Assembly (NCBI GenBank): GCA_015956445.1
Contig: WIUZ02000003.1
Location: 124,001 to 188,000 of the forward strand
DNA: 64,000 nt
Direction: 5' to 3'
From: Thelephora terrestris
Taxonomy: Eukaryota > Basidiomycota > Agaricomycetes > Thelephorales > Thelephoraceae
Below the pieces are notes generated by a model. It was not told the DNA's origin. It saw only the letters and a list, made by a program, of their open reading frames with translations, and ran no database searches. This document shows, piece by piece, positions 33,727 through 46,014 of the stretch (positions are counted from its first letter, which is position 1; each line of letters starts with the position of its first letter). The translations under genes were made by a program, and so were the position numbers.

Positions 33727-34769
33727 TCGTGATCATACGTCGACCCCCACTCAAAATCTTCTACCCGACTCTGATGGTCCTGCTGGATGCTGAAAAGGCT
33801 CAGAATGTCGTCGTGAGTGTCTCTTTCCCGCTGCGTTTCTATCATCCAGAGACGCAAAAAGTGGCAGTCCTCCAACGCTCACCTCGATCTTACAGTACTT
33901 CTACCGTGGGTCCCCGTCCCCGCAAATCCTGACTGCGGACGAAATCTGTACTCCTCAAGTGTCCATTTCGACGCTCACTGTGAGCCCCTCCATCTGCTTG
34001 CGCTTGTGGAGCCTCTTCAACTTCAACCATCTCCCCCTAGATGCATCAGTGGCTCATCCTCCTCGATTGCGAAATTCAGTATATTTGACGAACGGAGTCG
34101 GGCGTTGGCGAGATACTCTATGACGTATTGCACGGTATGCGCCATTCTCGCCAATCACGATCACCGGCAAGACATCCTTTTCCCTCGTATCGCTAGCACA
34201 ATGTCAGGGAGGGAACTTGCTGGGCTTCCATTGTTATATAGCGCGCGCGGCGCCCTATGGGGCGATAGATCTCGATGTAGGTGTAGATGTTGTAAGCCGA
34301 CCCCTGCAGGCTGACCGACTGGGATTCGACTTCTCTAATGTGACCACACTTGCAGAGGTAGCATTCCGGTCCAATAGATTCTATATCAGAAGATAATACG
34401 GTGCTCAAAATCATTACATCCAAGCATCCAGATCTCCGGCAGAATTCAATCTACATCCCCCTTTCCTTCCCACCAAAAGACGAACCCGTCAACGTCAGGA
34501 TCTGCTCGCAACAGATGGACTCTGATCACACTCTCGTTCAACTTTGGGAGCCACCCCAAATTTGCACGAAGGCGGCATTCGGCGTGGCGGAGAGGAAAGT
34601 TGTGTGCATGATGAGTGTGATATCTGAGGTGGCAAAAAGGACGCCGGAAAGTGCACTGGATAGTACCCATGTCAGACTTTACCAAAAACTCTACCGAGCT
34701 ACGTATCCTCCCTTAGTCACCTCCGGCAATGTATTGGTACATTTCTCTTCATCGGCGAATAGTGGTTAA
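33727..34769 (+). pseudogene. Decayed F-box/LRR-like gene, plus strand
   Basis: Open stretch 34401-34769 carries LKIITSKHPDLRQNSIYIPL and later HTLVQLWEP, matching the C-terminal signature of lineage-2 F-box proteins (ITSKYLRQITI ... LDRLLIKLW). Upstream pieces (33727-34314) are in several frames and probably are its decayed front part. No F-box is readable. The only such copy on the plus strand. Confidence 0.45.
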
Positions 34770-35707
34770 TGCATAATGCTTAGGCAAGTCGAGCGAGAAT
34801 CTCAGAGGTGGCCGGGAAGACGGTCAAGTTACAGCCACCAATTCCGAACCGCGTCTGCCATGAACTGCCCAACGCCGAAACCGAAACCGTCTAGGATTAG
34901 ACCGTGAGGGACGTCGAAGGAGATTTATCAGGGTCGAGTATTATGTTTTGTTTGTTTTTTTCTTCCGTTCGCATTGCCCAGTATTGTAGGGATTACCCTT
35001 GCGCCCAAAAACACTTGCGCGAGTCTTGTCGCTTCCGAGAGGTCGATATAAAGCGGACTGGCGTGATCTCGATCCGCGCAATATCCATCCACTTGAGACC
35101 TGCTTCGTGGTACCGTCCCCACTCCAATTGCCGCAACTTGGTTTTGCGCAATCACGCATACCTTTTCTTGAGCAAGTGCCTCCCGCTACTCTTCGCATAC
35201 GTTGCTTCCGTTCCCACCCTCGTCCTAGCCCATATTTCATGACGCCACGGGACAAGGGAAATGAGGGCTGCCGAGCGCCGACAGGACTGAAATATCAATC
35301 CCAGCAAGACACGTGAGGCATTTGAACCGAAGTCCAGGGACACCACGTCTTTTGCCGCTGGAACAAGGTTGGCCAAAGAAGGACCGTGGGTGACAGCGTT
35401 TTGATATTAGACCTGGTATGTGTGATAGGACCGTCTGTAAATGTTGCTAACTACCAAGGCTTTCGAGGCATCGGAGAATGGAGAGGTTCCTCAACCAACT
35501 CCCAATAGGTATCGACCACGAATGTCAGCATCTACCCACTTCCATTTCTCCAAGATGAGCCAAATGACTGGTAGATTGCGCAAGGCGAAATGGAAGGACG
35601 GTGGGTAGAGGGATCAGGGACTATCGGATCATCGCCCTGCGGTGCTCCCGGGACTTACTGTAGCAAGAAAAGTCTACTAGTAACTTACTTCACGAAATTC
35701 ACACAGT
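34770..35707. other. Spacer before NLR5
   Basis: No gene recognised. From about 35330 on it aligns with the upstream flank of the gene at 20227. Confidence 0.4.
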
Positions 35708-35841
35708 GGCGCTAGTTTTGCCCAAAACCCAGGTCACGTTCCAAGGGCCACATGATGCACGATTCGCATATATAAAACGGGAAGGGTGGGCGCCCTCTCT
35801 TATCTTCGCCCCATCGTTACTCCCATACGTGAGACTTCCTT
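35708..35841 (+). promoter_or_regulatory. Conserved promoter of NLR5
   Basis: ACCCAGGTCACGTT, then TATATAAAACGGGAAGGGTG and GGGCGCC, ATG at 35842. Same order and similar spacing as at the other three genes. Confidence 0.6.
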
Positions 35842-38800
35842 ATGGCACAACCGGCATGGAAGATATACGAAGAGTGAGTTTTCTGGTCAAATGTCGTGCC
35901 CACCTTCTCATTCTGGGGGCTTTCTTTCACAGACGGATGGAACGCCTTCGTTACGGTCATGCTCTATGGTAGCATATCCCTTCATCGATAGTTACGGATG
36001 GCATCTGATGTTGAAACTCCAGGGAACCCTCACCCACGAGCCAACACACCCGTATCCGCATAGGAGATGTGGGCTTCATTCGTGAAGGGCGATTCCATTT
36101 CATGTTCTCCGCTGCTCTCCCTCGAGGAAATCGCACCCTAGGGGTCGACGTCCCCAGCACATTCGTGGAATTGACCGTTAGAGATGGAGAAACGCAACAG
36201 GATCAGCCTCGAGCCCCTGGGTGTGTTGGAGCGATGACCTATCGGCGGGTCGTCGCAGGCCTTCGTCTTTCTTTCACAGAGCCTGTTATCAAGTGCGTCT
36301 ATCTCTCGAACCGTCATCCATTGGTTTTAAGCGATGGTCACTCAGGTCCCTGGAACCTGGCCTAAACTTCTCAGTTGAGCACACAGGCGAGAGTGGTGCA
36401 GCGCTTACAACCAGGCACGAATCATACAACGAAGATGCTCAACTGGACATGAGGTTTAGAAAATACACTAAGCTCCACTACGAGTCCTGGGTTGAGTTCG
36501 CCCGTTTAAAGGAATACGGAGAAAACTTGCGACCCGTTCTCGTATCCGGTTTTGACATGACTAAGGACTTCGCAATGATGGCATACTCTAACAGCAATAC
36601 CTCTGTTCAAGCCGGCGCAGATTGTCATACCCCAATGTTTGGTTCCGCTTCTGTCTCTGCCGAGTTCACATGGCGCACAGTGTGTACCCCCCACTTCAAA
36701 GACGGGCCAAAGGAACGCAGACCCCCTGGCCTTCGGCCCTCGCAAGCGGGTGCAGGAACGCCTCCCACCGAATACAACCAATGTATCTTCGTCCGGTACT
36801 ACACTATGCGTTCAGAGTTTGGGATATTCCCCAGAGTAATTCGGGCAGCCGCGGGACCAAAGGACCTTGGTTCGGGGGAAAACAGGGGGGAAACCTTCCC
36901 TGAGTTGACCGTGCGGTCTGGTGCTGGACCCGTGAGTGCTGAGAGGGACCCCGGGGAACAGTGGAGTCTCGCCACCGACGATACTGGTCCCGAGCCAGAT
37001 ATGGTTATCCGCAACGAACCATATGTATGGTTTTTTGCATGTCCTTGTGTCTCCGCTCTGACGCTTCCTTCCAGGATGAAGATCGTGACAGTTGGGATAT
37101 CGTCGCAGACTACGTGTTCCAGGTAACTCCCCGTACCCACATCGCCGCTGGGCCACCTGACCCTCGTAATCGTAGAACTCAAATGCCAAAAGAGTTTTGA
37201 TGCACCATAAGGATCTAGCGGGGATTCTTGTGGTAGGTGATATAACCTCAGCGGATTCTAACTTTCACGCTTTGGCAGATGGGAGATGAGACCGACATCT
37301 CGTCTCTATTGGCAAAACACAAGCCAACGATCGTCGTGGACGAGGACGGAGGTGAACTTTAGCTAAGCTTCATCGTTTGGTGAATTATACCTCATTTTTC
37401 TCAGTGGGGGGGATCATTTCCGGAGAGGGTGCACTCTCATCTCAGGCCGCCACAATGGGTTCACCGCCGGATGAGTCTCGTGATGAGAGCGGTGTGTTCT
37501 GTTTTGTTACTTACCGCTCTCATTACAAGTACTGACTGTGTTTATCACTCAATAGTTCCTGGCGATGATACTCGCAGTCCTTACGCCGATCGATCGCTCA
37601 TAGCTCCTGACGATTCAGAAAGGACATCTACTAAATTCCCGGAGGAGCTATACGAACTACTCCACGATACACAACGACTAGCCGCCCTTGAGGTTGCCCC
37701 GGAGGGCGAGCTGACGTTACTGATAGGTCATCTCGACAATGTAAGGCCCACTCCCAACACCAATTAGGTCCCACTCATTGCTCGTAGATGCTTGATGGTC
37801 TAGATCCTGCAGGACAACCATTCAGAAAGTGTCTCCATATATTGCAAAAACTTTGCGCCTCAAAGATGATGCTCCCATCAAGTTATGAAGTTTCTGGTAA
37901 ACTTTCGTTCAATTCCACCGACGCGATTGCATATGGTGGATTCTGTGACGTCTATGATGGGTCCCTTGATCTCGAAAGAGTTTGCGTAAAGCGGCTCCGG
38001 GTATCTGCCGCAGGAGACCGGGCGCTAACTAAACGGGTATTTCATCCTCATTTGCTTCGGTCGGACTCTCGCGCCCTGACAAGCTCTCGAGTCACTCTGC
38101 AAGGAGGCTGTGGTGTGGAAACACCTCGATCATCCAAATATTGTCCCCTTCAAGGGTGTAACCTTCGACCCCCTCCAGCTCGTGTCAAAGTGGATACCTG
38201 GTGGGGAATTGAAAGAATATGTAGTAAGGGGATCTTCTCAAGCAAACCTAATCAGCCTTGTGAGCCCATCACTTTGCATCCCCAACCGACACCTCATCCC
38301 GCCTTCAGCTGCTCGGTGTTGCCAAAGGTCTCGGTTATCTTCATTCACGCAACGTGATCCATGGAGATCTTAAAGGGGTGCGTGCAACCCGCACAACTCC
38401 CACTACCTATTCTGATGCCGTGATCGGCGCAGGCTAACATACTAATCGATGCGAACGACAACCCACGAATTGTGGACTTTGGTCTTGCAACGGTCGCGCG
38501 GGATTCAGATTCGCTCGCTTCCACTAGCGGCCAAATGGGTACCACAGCCCGGTTTACTGCACCTGAAATCCTGAAAGGCCTTGGCCGCCCCAGCAAGGCA
38601 TCCGACGTGTTCGCATTCGGGATGGTTGTGATCGAGGTATGAGGCAATCGACCGACTTCCTACAAAATAACTCACCGGTTGATCAAGGCCTTCACCGGTA
38701 GAGTTCCGTTCAGTGGTTGCATTGGCTTTAAAGCCATGACAAATATCCTCGCCGGAATCCACCCAGAGCGACCTATTCATCCCGGTCTCACGGATCAGTT

Positions 38801-40318
38801 GTGGACATTGACACAGCAATGTTGGGAGGAGGAACCATATGACCGGCCGAGTATTGATTCGGTAATAGAACAACTGTCAGTTCCTTCTTCCATCAGCCGA
38901 TGGGTCTCTTATTCGTCGATGACTACAGAAATGCTTGCCCGGTACAGCACTCGACTTGTACGCAACCAGCTGAGCCGCACGGGTTTGAAATTTCGCAAGC
39001 GAGCCTCTCCTCGCTAAGCCTTCCTTTTGACGAAGTGACTTCCTCATCGCTACTTCCATCCCTCCCGCAAGCTCCCGCATATCTTTTTGGCCGTGACGCT
39101 ACTCTCGAGGACCTTTTGAACCTTGCTGAACGGTCCGCGTCCGTCCTGCTTCACGGAGCGGGAGGCATGGGGAAAACTACCATTGCGCTTACACTTCTCT
39201 ACCACAATCAAATCCTGAACAGGTTTGGCAACCACCGCTACTTCGTGCGCTGTGGCAACCTCGAGGATTCGTTGGACGGTTTCCTTGGGCGTTTATCTGA
39301 TGCAATAGGCGCTCCCGAGCCCATGGACTTGGCACAACTACGATCACGGTTCGAGGCTTCTCCCTGTCTACTGGTGTTGGATGGCATAGATTCTATCATC
39401 GACCCACGATCCTCTGGAGCAGCCGAAATTGCCACAACGATCGAAGAATTCGGTCGGTGTCCAACAGTCTGTCTGCTCGCTACCAGCAGGATAAAGGCCA
39501 AGATTCCAGGCTTCCGCCGGATAAAAGTATCAACGCTCTCTGAAGACGCTGCAAGAAGTACATTCCACAGTCACTGTTCCCTAGGGAGATCAGTTGTAGT
39601 CGACAAGATCCTCGAAGAACTCGACTTTCACCCGCTTTCGATCACGCTTCTCGCCAGTGCTGTGAGCGAGAACGGGTGGAGCGAGTCGGCGCTTGAAGAG
39701 GCGTGGAACAATGGAAAGACATCTATGCTCAGTGCATCCGCTCGCGAGAGTCTGGAGGACACGATCGAGTCGACCCTTCGAACTCCGACCATTCGAGAAC
39801 TCGGAACCACCGCCCGGGAAACACTCGAGGCGATTGCAGATTACCCAAAAGGTGTCAAAGAGGTTTATCTGTTGACCATCTTCCCAGAAATAAAGGGAAT
39901 AGGGGATACAGTCAATGCGCTGTGCAAGTTCTCCCTGATGTACCGCGAAGAAGGTTTCATAAAGATGATTGCACCATTCCGACTTTATTTCCAGTACACT
40001 CGACACCACTCTACCAATTCAGGTTCGTCCCTACTGATTTCGTTACGGGGCGGAATCTCTAACTATTCTGTGGCTTGACGAAAACATTAATTTGCAGGTG
40101 ATGATGCATCCGTCATCAAAAAAGTTCGATCCGTGAAGGTTCTACTAGAGAGTAAGCACCACGAAGGCTGCACATTGTATACACTTCACTAATCGCCCCT
40201 CGAACTCTTTTTGGCTGTAGAACTCTCTGACTTCCTCCACGTCACCGGAACGAATCGACCCAATCGCGCCAGGATGGGCCTACAGCCCCGTAGCCTGCCT
40301 GCCGTCAAAGGCCGCTGA
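35842..40318 (+). CDS. NLR5: N-terminal module - TKL kinase - STAND NTPase
   Basis: Three-part gene. Module: MAQPAWKIYEE, GDVGFIREGRFHFMF, SWVEFA, VLVSGFDM, NEPY|DEDRDSWDIVADYVFQ. The linker exon SPPDESRDES continues in phase into VPGDDTRSPYADRS of the kinase exon. Kinase residues are intact: VCVKRLR, VIHGDLKG|ANILID, DFGLA, APE. Exon 38688-38875 is followed by a 53-nt intron (38876-38928) and the NTPase exon 38929-40022: FGRDA, Walker A GAGGMGKTT, LLVLDGID, FHPLSI. Then small exons 40098-40151 and 40221-40318 (KLSDFLHVTG...; TGA at 40316). Unlike NLR3/4 it has both a canonical DFG and the junction intron, so it combines the module with the NLR1/2 type of kinase-NTPase part. All exon joints I checked keep phase. 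Confidence 0.82.
38876..38928 (+). other. Frame-setting intron between kinase and NTPase of NLR5
   Basis: GTCAGT donor, ACAG acceptor, 53 nt. The donor hexamer equals that retained in the exonised NLR3 stretch, which supports loss of the acceptor as the cause of exonisation there. Confidence 0.68.
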
Positions 40319-41149
40319 TTCTGACAGTTGCGCATATAATACCTGGTACGGAAGTACCTAGATAGTTCCCTTTGGCCCCGGCCCTCACCGATTTGCCAAC
40401 AGATTTACCCGATTACTTCGCAGTCCGTCACCTGTCTGTTCTTGCTGTTGTCTAGTATTTGTTCGGGGATTTTTTTCTTTCTGCGGCAAATTAAAAAAAA
40501 ATCTGTCCATGTCTCTCTTGATGTTCCTATGTTGTATGATACGGTTTATTATTTATGTAGTCTCATTAAACCTGACGTCACCTTAGATTCCGTCGAACTG
40601 AAATTTGTTCAAAACGCAGCGTTGTACAGAGGACCGTGCTTTTGCGAACCTCCTTAAAACGGGCTTGACACTCCCAAGTCATGCCATGATCCACGCCTCG
40701 ACAATAGGGCTGTTGATTATCATACCGACAAGATTTTCACTGGTGCCCCTTCGCGCGACTAGCCCCAGGATTCATTTACTCATTGCCTCCCATTTCGACT
40801 TCTCTTCCCGCACGAAACCGTACGAGGCCGATAATCCAATCCAAGGGATACAACAGGTAGTTTTATACCTGCGTCCGTTCCGCAGCTTATACAAAGCTAA
40901 GCAAGAACTGCTGAGACAGCATATCACGCCTGCAGAATTGAAACTATGAGAACCGATGAGGCCCGAAATCCCAATTGAGGGCGGCTCGCCAGAGGTGAGC
41001 GGCAACGAAAAACCCCCTTCGGTCTTCTTCATTACTATCCGCCACCCACAATCCGGACAGACTCAGGTTCCTGTCGAAGCCCTCCCTTCTCTCATTCCAA
41101 TCTCACTCTCGCCATTGTATCAATTCCACCCATTGGTCTAAACGATTTT
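40319..41149. other. Spacer after NLR5
   Basis: No gene recognised. Around 40857 a string shared with 7495 and 9600 marks the flank of the antisense F-box remnant that follows. Confidence 0.4.
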
Positions 41150-41975
41150 TTTCAGTTTGGGGCAGACCGGCGCGTTCTCAGAGTTCACGACTGAAGTCGA
41201 GATACTGATGAAGCAAGGGAACTTGAAGGCGTCGACAATTGCGAGAGTGTGGAGGGCTCTCAAGGGGAAAAGCATCAAATAAGCGACGACTTGGGGTAGA
41301 GTATTGCTGTTGGTGGCTTCGAGATGTCCGTTGATGTGTCAAATCAGACGAGGAGTTCGGACACTAAGTCAGTCATGTTAACTTGAGAATCGATTAAGGT
41401 GATGCGAACCTTGCCATTCACCGCGCGGTGGAAATATCGGCCAGTGGCGCGTGAGCCAGGGGAAAAAAGTGGGGTAACTCCGTGCGGATGATCTGACAAT
41501 CCCCGAACATCTCGAGGCTTGAGGCGGTTGATTGCCCGAGCTTTAATTTTGAGAGATGGTTCATTGGGTGGCAAGCAGTGTCCCCCCACTTATCCACAGG
41601 CGGATGAGAGAGGTCTTCGAGCGTTCGAGGTAAGCGCGAGCCTCGTTGCCGTCGCGCTCTCGCAATCTAGACGAGTTCAAAAAGAGGAGCGAGACGTGAA
41701 CATCTCCCTCTAACTGCGGCACAGATGGGTTCATGCGGTGGGAGGCAAATTATCCTTGCTGCACCGAGGTCCAGAATGAGTGTAAGGATATCTGGCGGTG
41801 TCTTATTTGTCGGAGCGAGCGTGTTGCCCAAGGACCGGGTCAATCTACCATGATGTGCATCAAGACTTTCGCTAGCGCACTTTCTGCCACGAGCCACGTG
41901 TCGTGTCTTTCTCTTACTTGCGCGTAAGAGAGACGATACTTGGCTGAGATGGAACTTGCTGGCAGGGGTCGACAT
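41150..41975 (-). pseudogene. Broken F-box gene (lineage 1)
   Basis: Starts at ATG 41975 with MSTPASKFHLSQVSSLLRAS, clearly paralogous to the start of the gene at 33512. F-box text NTLAPTNKTPPDILTLIL is still readable, but the 5-prime introns are not intact, the frame breaks soon after, and the LRR-like part is much shortened. The 3-prime end (gtttggggcagaccggcgcg at about 41155) still matches the whole genes. A dead copy of the F-box that accompanies each NLR. Confidence 0.6.
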
Positions 41976-42009
41976 GACATGGGTATCCGTTGGTAAGATC
42001 GCGGGTGTT

Positions 42010-43550
42010 GGCACGTTCGACGCTTAAATAAGCGCCTGTCGTCCGTGGCATTTAGACTTCAAACTAGCTTAAACTCCGAAATTCGTCCGTCCATCCAGTC
42101 TGGGACGGTAAGCACCTCACATCTGCGATTCAGGAGACGCACCTATGACATCGGAGGTGGATTGTGGTGGCTGAGCCAATATCCTGTCGTTGTCAGTGCA
42201 AAGCATGTAAGAGGCGGTGAATAGACACCGACTGGTTTTCAGCAGCCTGAAGATTAGCTGCAACGGTAAACTGTGGCGCGGGGGTTCACAGCAGGGATCG
42301 ATCTGCACCTGCGACCGCTAGGATGGTTCCAACGGTTCGCATTTTTGGCAGGGTGGAATTGTGGGAGACGGTAAGAGGTCACATCGCATCGATAAGCGAC
42401 CAGGCTCAGAAAAGTGTGGCTGTTTGCGGTTGTTTGTCCGTCGCCCCCAGCCTCACGTCCAGTCTCGTCGCGCGTGGCTGAGGGGACTTTTACTGATCCC
42501 TCGCCTTCCTGCGAGGTGGGGGACGCTGTGAACAAAGTGATGATCAACGACTTTGTGGACCTTGGTCGAAAGGCCAAAGGAAAAACCATCTTCAACGTGA
42601 GCAGAACATATTTCAAGCTCTCGCGCTACAGTTCTGACAAAGGTTTGGTGACCATGATGAACCGCGAAATCGACATGAATCCAGTGCCCAAGAGAACAAA
42701 CTGAGGAAGCATTTTAAGCCCCGCGAGTTGATCGAGTTTAACCCGTTCTCTCACTTACCTTATTCAAGCTCCGCGTCATCCGCGCAAGTCGGGTGTCGAG
42801 AAAGGGAGCTTACACAACTTCGGAAGCACATCCCCCGCATGGCACCTAAGCCTGACGGGTTCTCCTTTAACCCAGATCCCATGATTGATCACGGACTAGC
42901 GAGGGGTTGCTAGGGTGGAGTTGCAGGTATGCATTTTGCAGTAAGGTGAGTGCTGCCACTCTTGTGTCGGCAAAGAACAGACAAAGGCATTGATGAAGGT
43001 GATGGGGCCTTCTGGTTAATGCACGGAGTTTCATACGCGATCTCTCCGGCCAAAGACACGAACTGGGAACGGGCAGACTGCCACTACCACGAGGCTCTTC
43101 GCAATCCTGGTAAGTAGCCGCCATCTTGACGTGTTTTTGCCCTCCATTTCCCAAGGTTCTCAAATCATTCCATTAGCTTACCATTTGATCTGATATCCAT
43201 TCTGACGATCTCCTCGTTGCGTTTCTAGTCCCCCATCATCGCTTTGTACGCAAACCCTTGAGACCGCAGTCCCGGTGTATGTCAGCAGAGGATCGATCTT
43301 GGTTCCTGGAGCGTTGGTTTTTTATTGCCGCTCAAGCCACGCGGGAAGGCCTCGTTCTCGATAAGGCCTTGTTTCCCGTGTCGTCCTTGGATTTGCGGCT
43401 GGACGCACGCGTACAGTTACCGCCAATGGTTCCCTTACTGGCATGCTCGCCAACGATGAATGCAGGTTGGTTCGCTTCGTTGATCTGGTTGTACGTTTTG
43501 CAATTAGATCAGTCAAATTGGGACAACTAACGACAATATTGTGTGCAGAC
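42010..43550. other. Stretch without a recognised gene
   Basis: Plus-strand open stretches at 42414-42704 (VMINDFVDLGRKAKGK) and 42728-42913, and minus-strand 43163-42867, show no motif I know. One may be a small hypothetical gene but I cannot choose. Confidence 0.3.
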
Positions 43551-43554
43551 AGCA

Positions 43555-43755
43555 ACGATCTCTGCCACATCAGAATAGGTGGCAGCGACATTATTTGTCG
43601 ATTATTTCACCTTATTCACCTTTTCGTCGGTTATTTCGTGATTATTTGATGTAGGTCAAAAAGTTAGGTAAGGAATAACCTCAAATAACTTCAAATAACC
43701 TCACATAACTTCGATAATCTTGTGCCACCTTTTCTGATGCACAGTGGCCGTGAAT
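43555..43755. mobile_element. Short inverted-repeat (MITE-like) element
   Basis: Left side CATCAGAATAGGTGGCA and right side (reverse complement) CATCAGAAAAGGTGGCA face each other about 150 nt apart, with A/T-rich subrepeats (TTATTT / AAATAA) between. The exact ends and target duplication are not certain. No coding capacity. Not related by sequence to the palindrome at 49239. Confidence 0.45.
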
Positions 43756-45229
43756 ATTTGGACAGAATTCTGCTCAGTCATGCACTGAAGTTTCCTGACC
43801 AAAAACTTAGCCATTAACTACAATAGGTAAAGACGGTCACAAACTCACAGGATTTTACTTCGGGTGGCCCAGCCAAAACTTGCTTGAACACAACACAAGA
43901 TCCCCGCTGTATGGCCGTGAGGTCACTTTTCATTCCCATACTCCAACGACAACACCCTTGCTTGTAAGCTCTGGCAATAGGCTTGACACAAGGCCCCCGA
44001 CATCATCCTCATATCTGATTTTCGGAAGAATCGAACGAGAGGCCCACAATTTGATCAATAGGCGATCAAGGTCCTCCCACTCCCGATGAATCACCTCCCC
44101 CACCGGGTCATCAAAGGTGGAAGACAGGTCGATTATGATTGTGATCTGTCGGAGATATTTAGACGTGATAGTTTGAAGAGACATGGTGATCCATTGGATG
44201 TCTGGCTTCCCCCATCGGAACTCCACATTTTGAGTTTTGCAACCTTTGAGAAGTCGAGTGGAGGTATTGCTATAGACATGAATAGTAGTAAGTATTAAAA
44301 TATTGACGGGTGCCAAGAGCTGAGCGAGACAAACCTGAGAGTCCACAATCAAGGGAGAAAGATTCCAGGGTGTGGGAGCAACCCGATATCAGACTCGCCA
44401 TCAACTCGAAATTTACGCAGCCCATGGTGATCTGGGAGAAGTGGAGGCCGCCTGGGAGAGCCAGCAAATGATGTATCATAGGGGCCATCTTCCCTTTCAA
44501 CAGAAGAAACCCAGTGAATTTTGGCGAAGTCAAAGGGGTGCTCTCTGGATCGCGGCTCAGGACCGTCAGGGGGGAAGAACGGAATGCCAAGTCTTCAAGG
44601 AGAGGAAATGAGCAGGCGAGATTGATGACTTCTGAAAGAGGGATGGAGGAACGGTCCATGCAGATGGATTTGAGAGTAGGCGAAAATCCGTGCAGTCGGA
44701 CGAGGGAGACGTCAACGTCATCCCACAAGCGGGTGTCCACTACCAATTTTTCAATGCAGTTGAACGAGCGGACCCAGGCGTGTGCACGGTTGGTTGCAGC
44801 CGTTGTCGTGCTCGTGGGTGGTGTAGTGTTATGTTCTATACAGAAGATAACTAGACCCAGTTGGTTCGCTTAGAGACTAAGTGTATAGAAGCTAAGCAGG
44901 CTGGTTGAGTAGTCTATGAACGCGACTAACAACTCCACAGGGTGAGCGGGGTTCCTCTTTCCGGCTCTCGGACCTGATGAGTTCGCTGAGGGATCTACTC
45001 TGTGAGTGTGTCCTTCAGTATTATTCCAAGGGAATCAGACGTACTATATCACTCAGTTGTTCCTGTTCCTTGATTAGACGCTTATCTGGTGTGTGGGGGT
45101 TTGGTGGTGATTTGATGGGAATGGAGTTCCTGATCTAAGGGGAGATCGAGAGTGGAGGGGATGATCTACTGGGGTAGACCAAAGGGGAGGGGAAAAGAGG
45201 GGGATGCTCAAAGGGTGTGTTTGAGGCTG

Positions 45230-45375
45230 AATTCCTAAGGCTGTGCTTTGATGCTGTGCTTTGATGCTGTGCTTAGGGCTGTGCTTAGGGCTGTGCCTAA
45301 GGCTGTGTATTGAGGCTGTGTATTGATGCTGTGCTTAGGGCTATGCCTAAGCCTGTGTTGAGGCTGTGTCGTGTG
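45230..45375 (+). repeat. Minisatellite of (GGCTGTGCTTAG)-like units
   Basis: About ten degenerate units of 11-13 nt around GCTGTGCTTAGG / GCTGTGTATTGA in tandem. Inside the outer insertion, in no gene. Confidence 0.7.
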
Positions 45376-46014
45376 ACTAGACCTAAAAGGGAAGGTGTAC
45401 ACTTACACCTGGGGCTGTGCTAGATATGTTGTAAAGGTGACAAGATATGTCATAAAACTGGGAGGGTATAACTGATACCCTAAACTTTGCTGCAGATGAC
45501 GTCTAGTACGTCTAACTGATATGTCTTCAATAATCTTCAGATGATAAACCTATGTCGAAAAATATGTCGTGAGTCCTTGTGGTACTGCTAAATCTGGCTG
45601 TCACTCAGTCAGTCACTTCTCTGAGGTGGGGTTATCTGCCTAAAGTTTCAGACTTTAGTACTACAGATACCAAGATTCCAACGTCTCAAGTGTACTAAGC
45701 TTATTCAGTTCTTCTGACTTAGAACTTCTTCTCACAGAGGGTAGGGCTAAAATATGGTATGTGATTGCTCAAATCACTCAACCAATCAGTCCTAAGGGAA
45801 TTGAGGTAGATACTTTAGAGGGTAGATGTAGAGAGAGAGGGGGTAGATGTAAAGTGGGGGGGGGAAAGAGACACTGAGCAAAAGGATGCTCAGCTGATGT
45901 GAGGATAGAGCAAACTGTGCTTTTTCCTGAGCAGTAGGTACCTGTTTTTCTCTTAGAAGTGGGGTTGAGGTCTATATATACTATTTTACACAAGAATGTT
46001 CCAGAACATTCCAG

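Noticed and set aside
40480-40505. Poly-A/T runs as LINE or SINE tails
   Set aside because: Short runs only, with no flanking duplication or upstream element.
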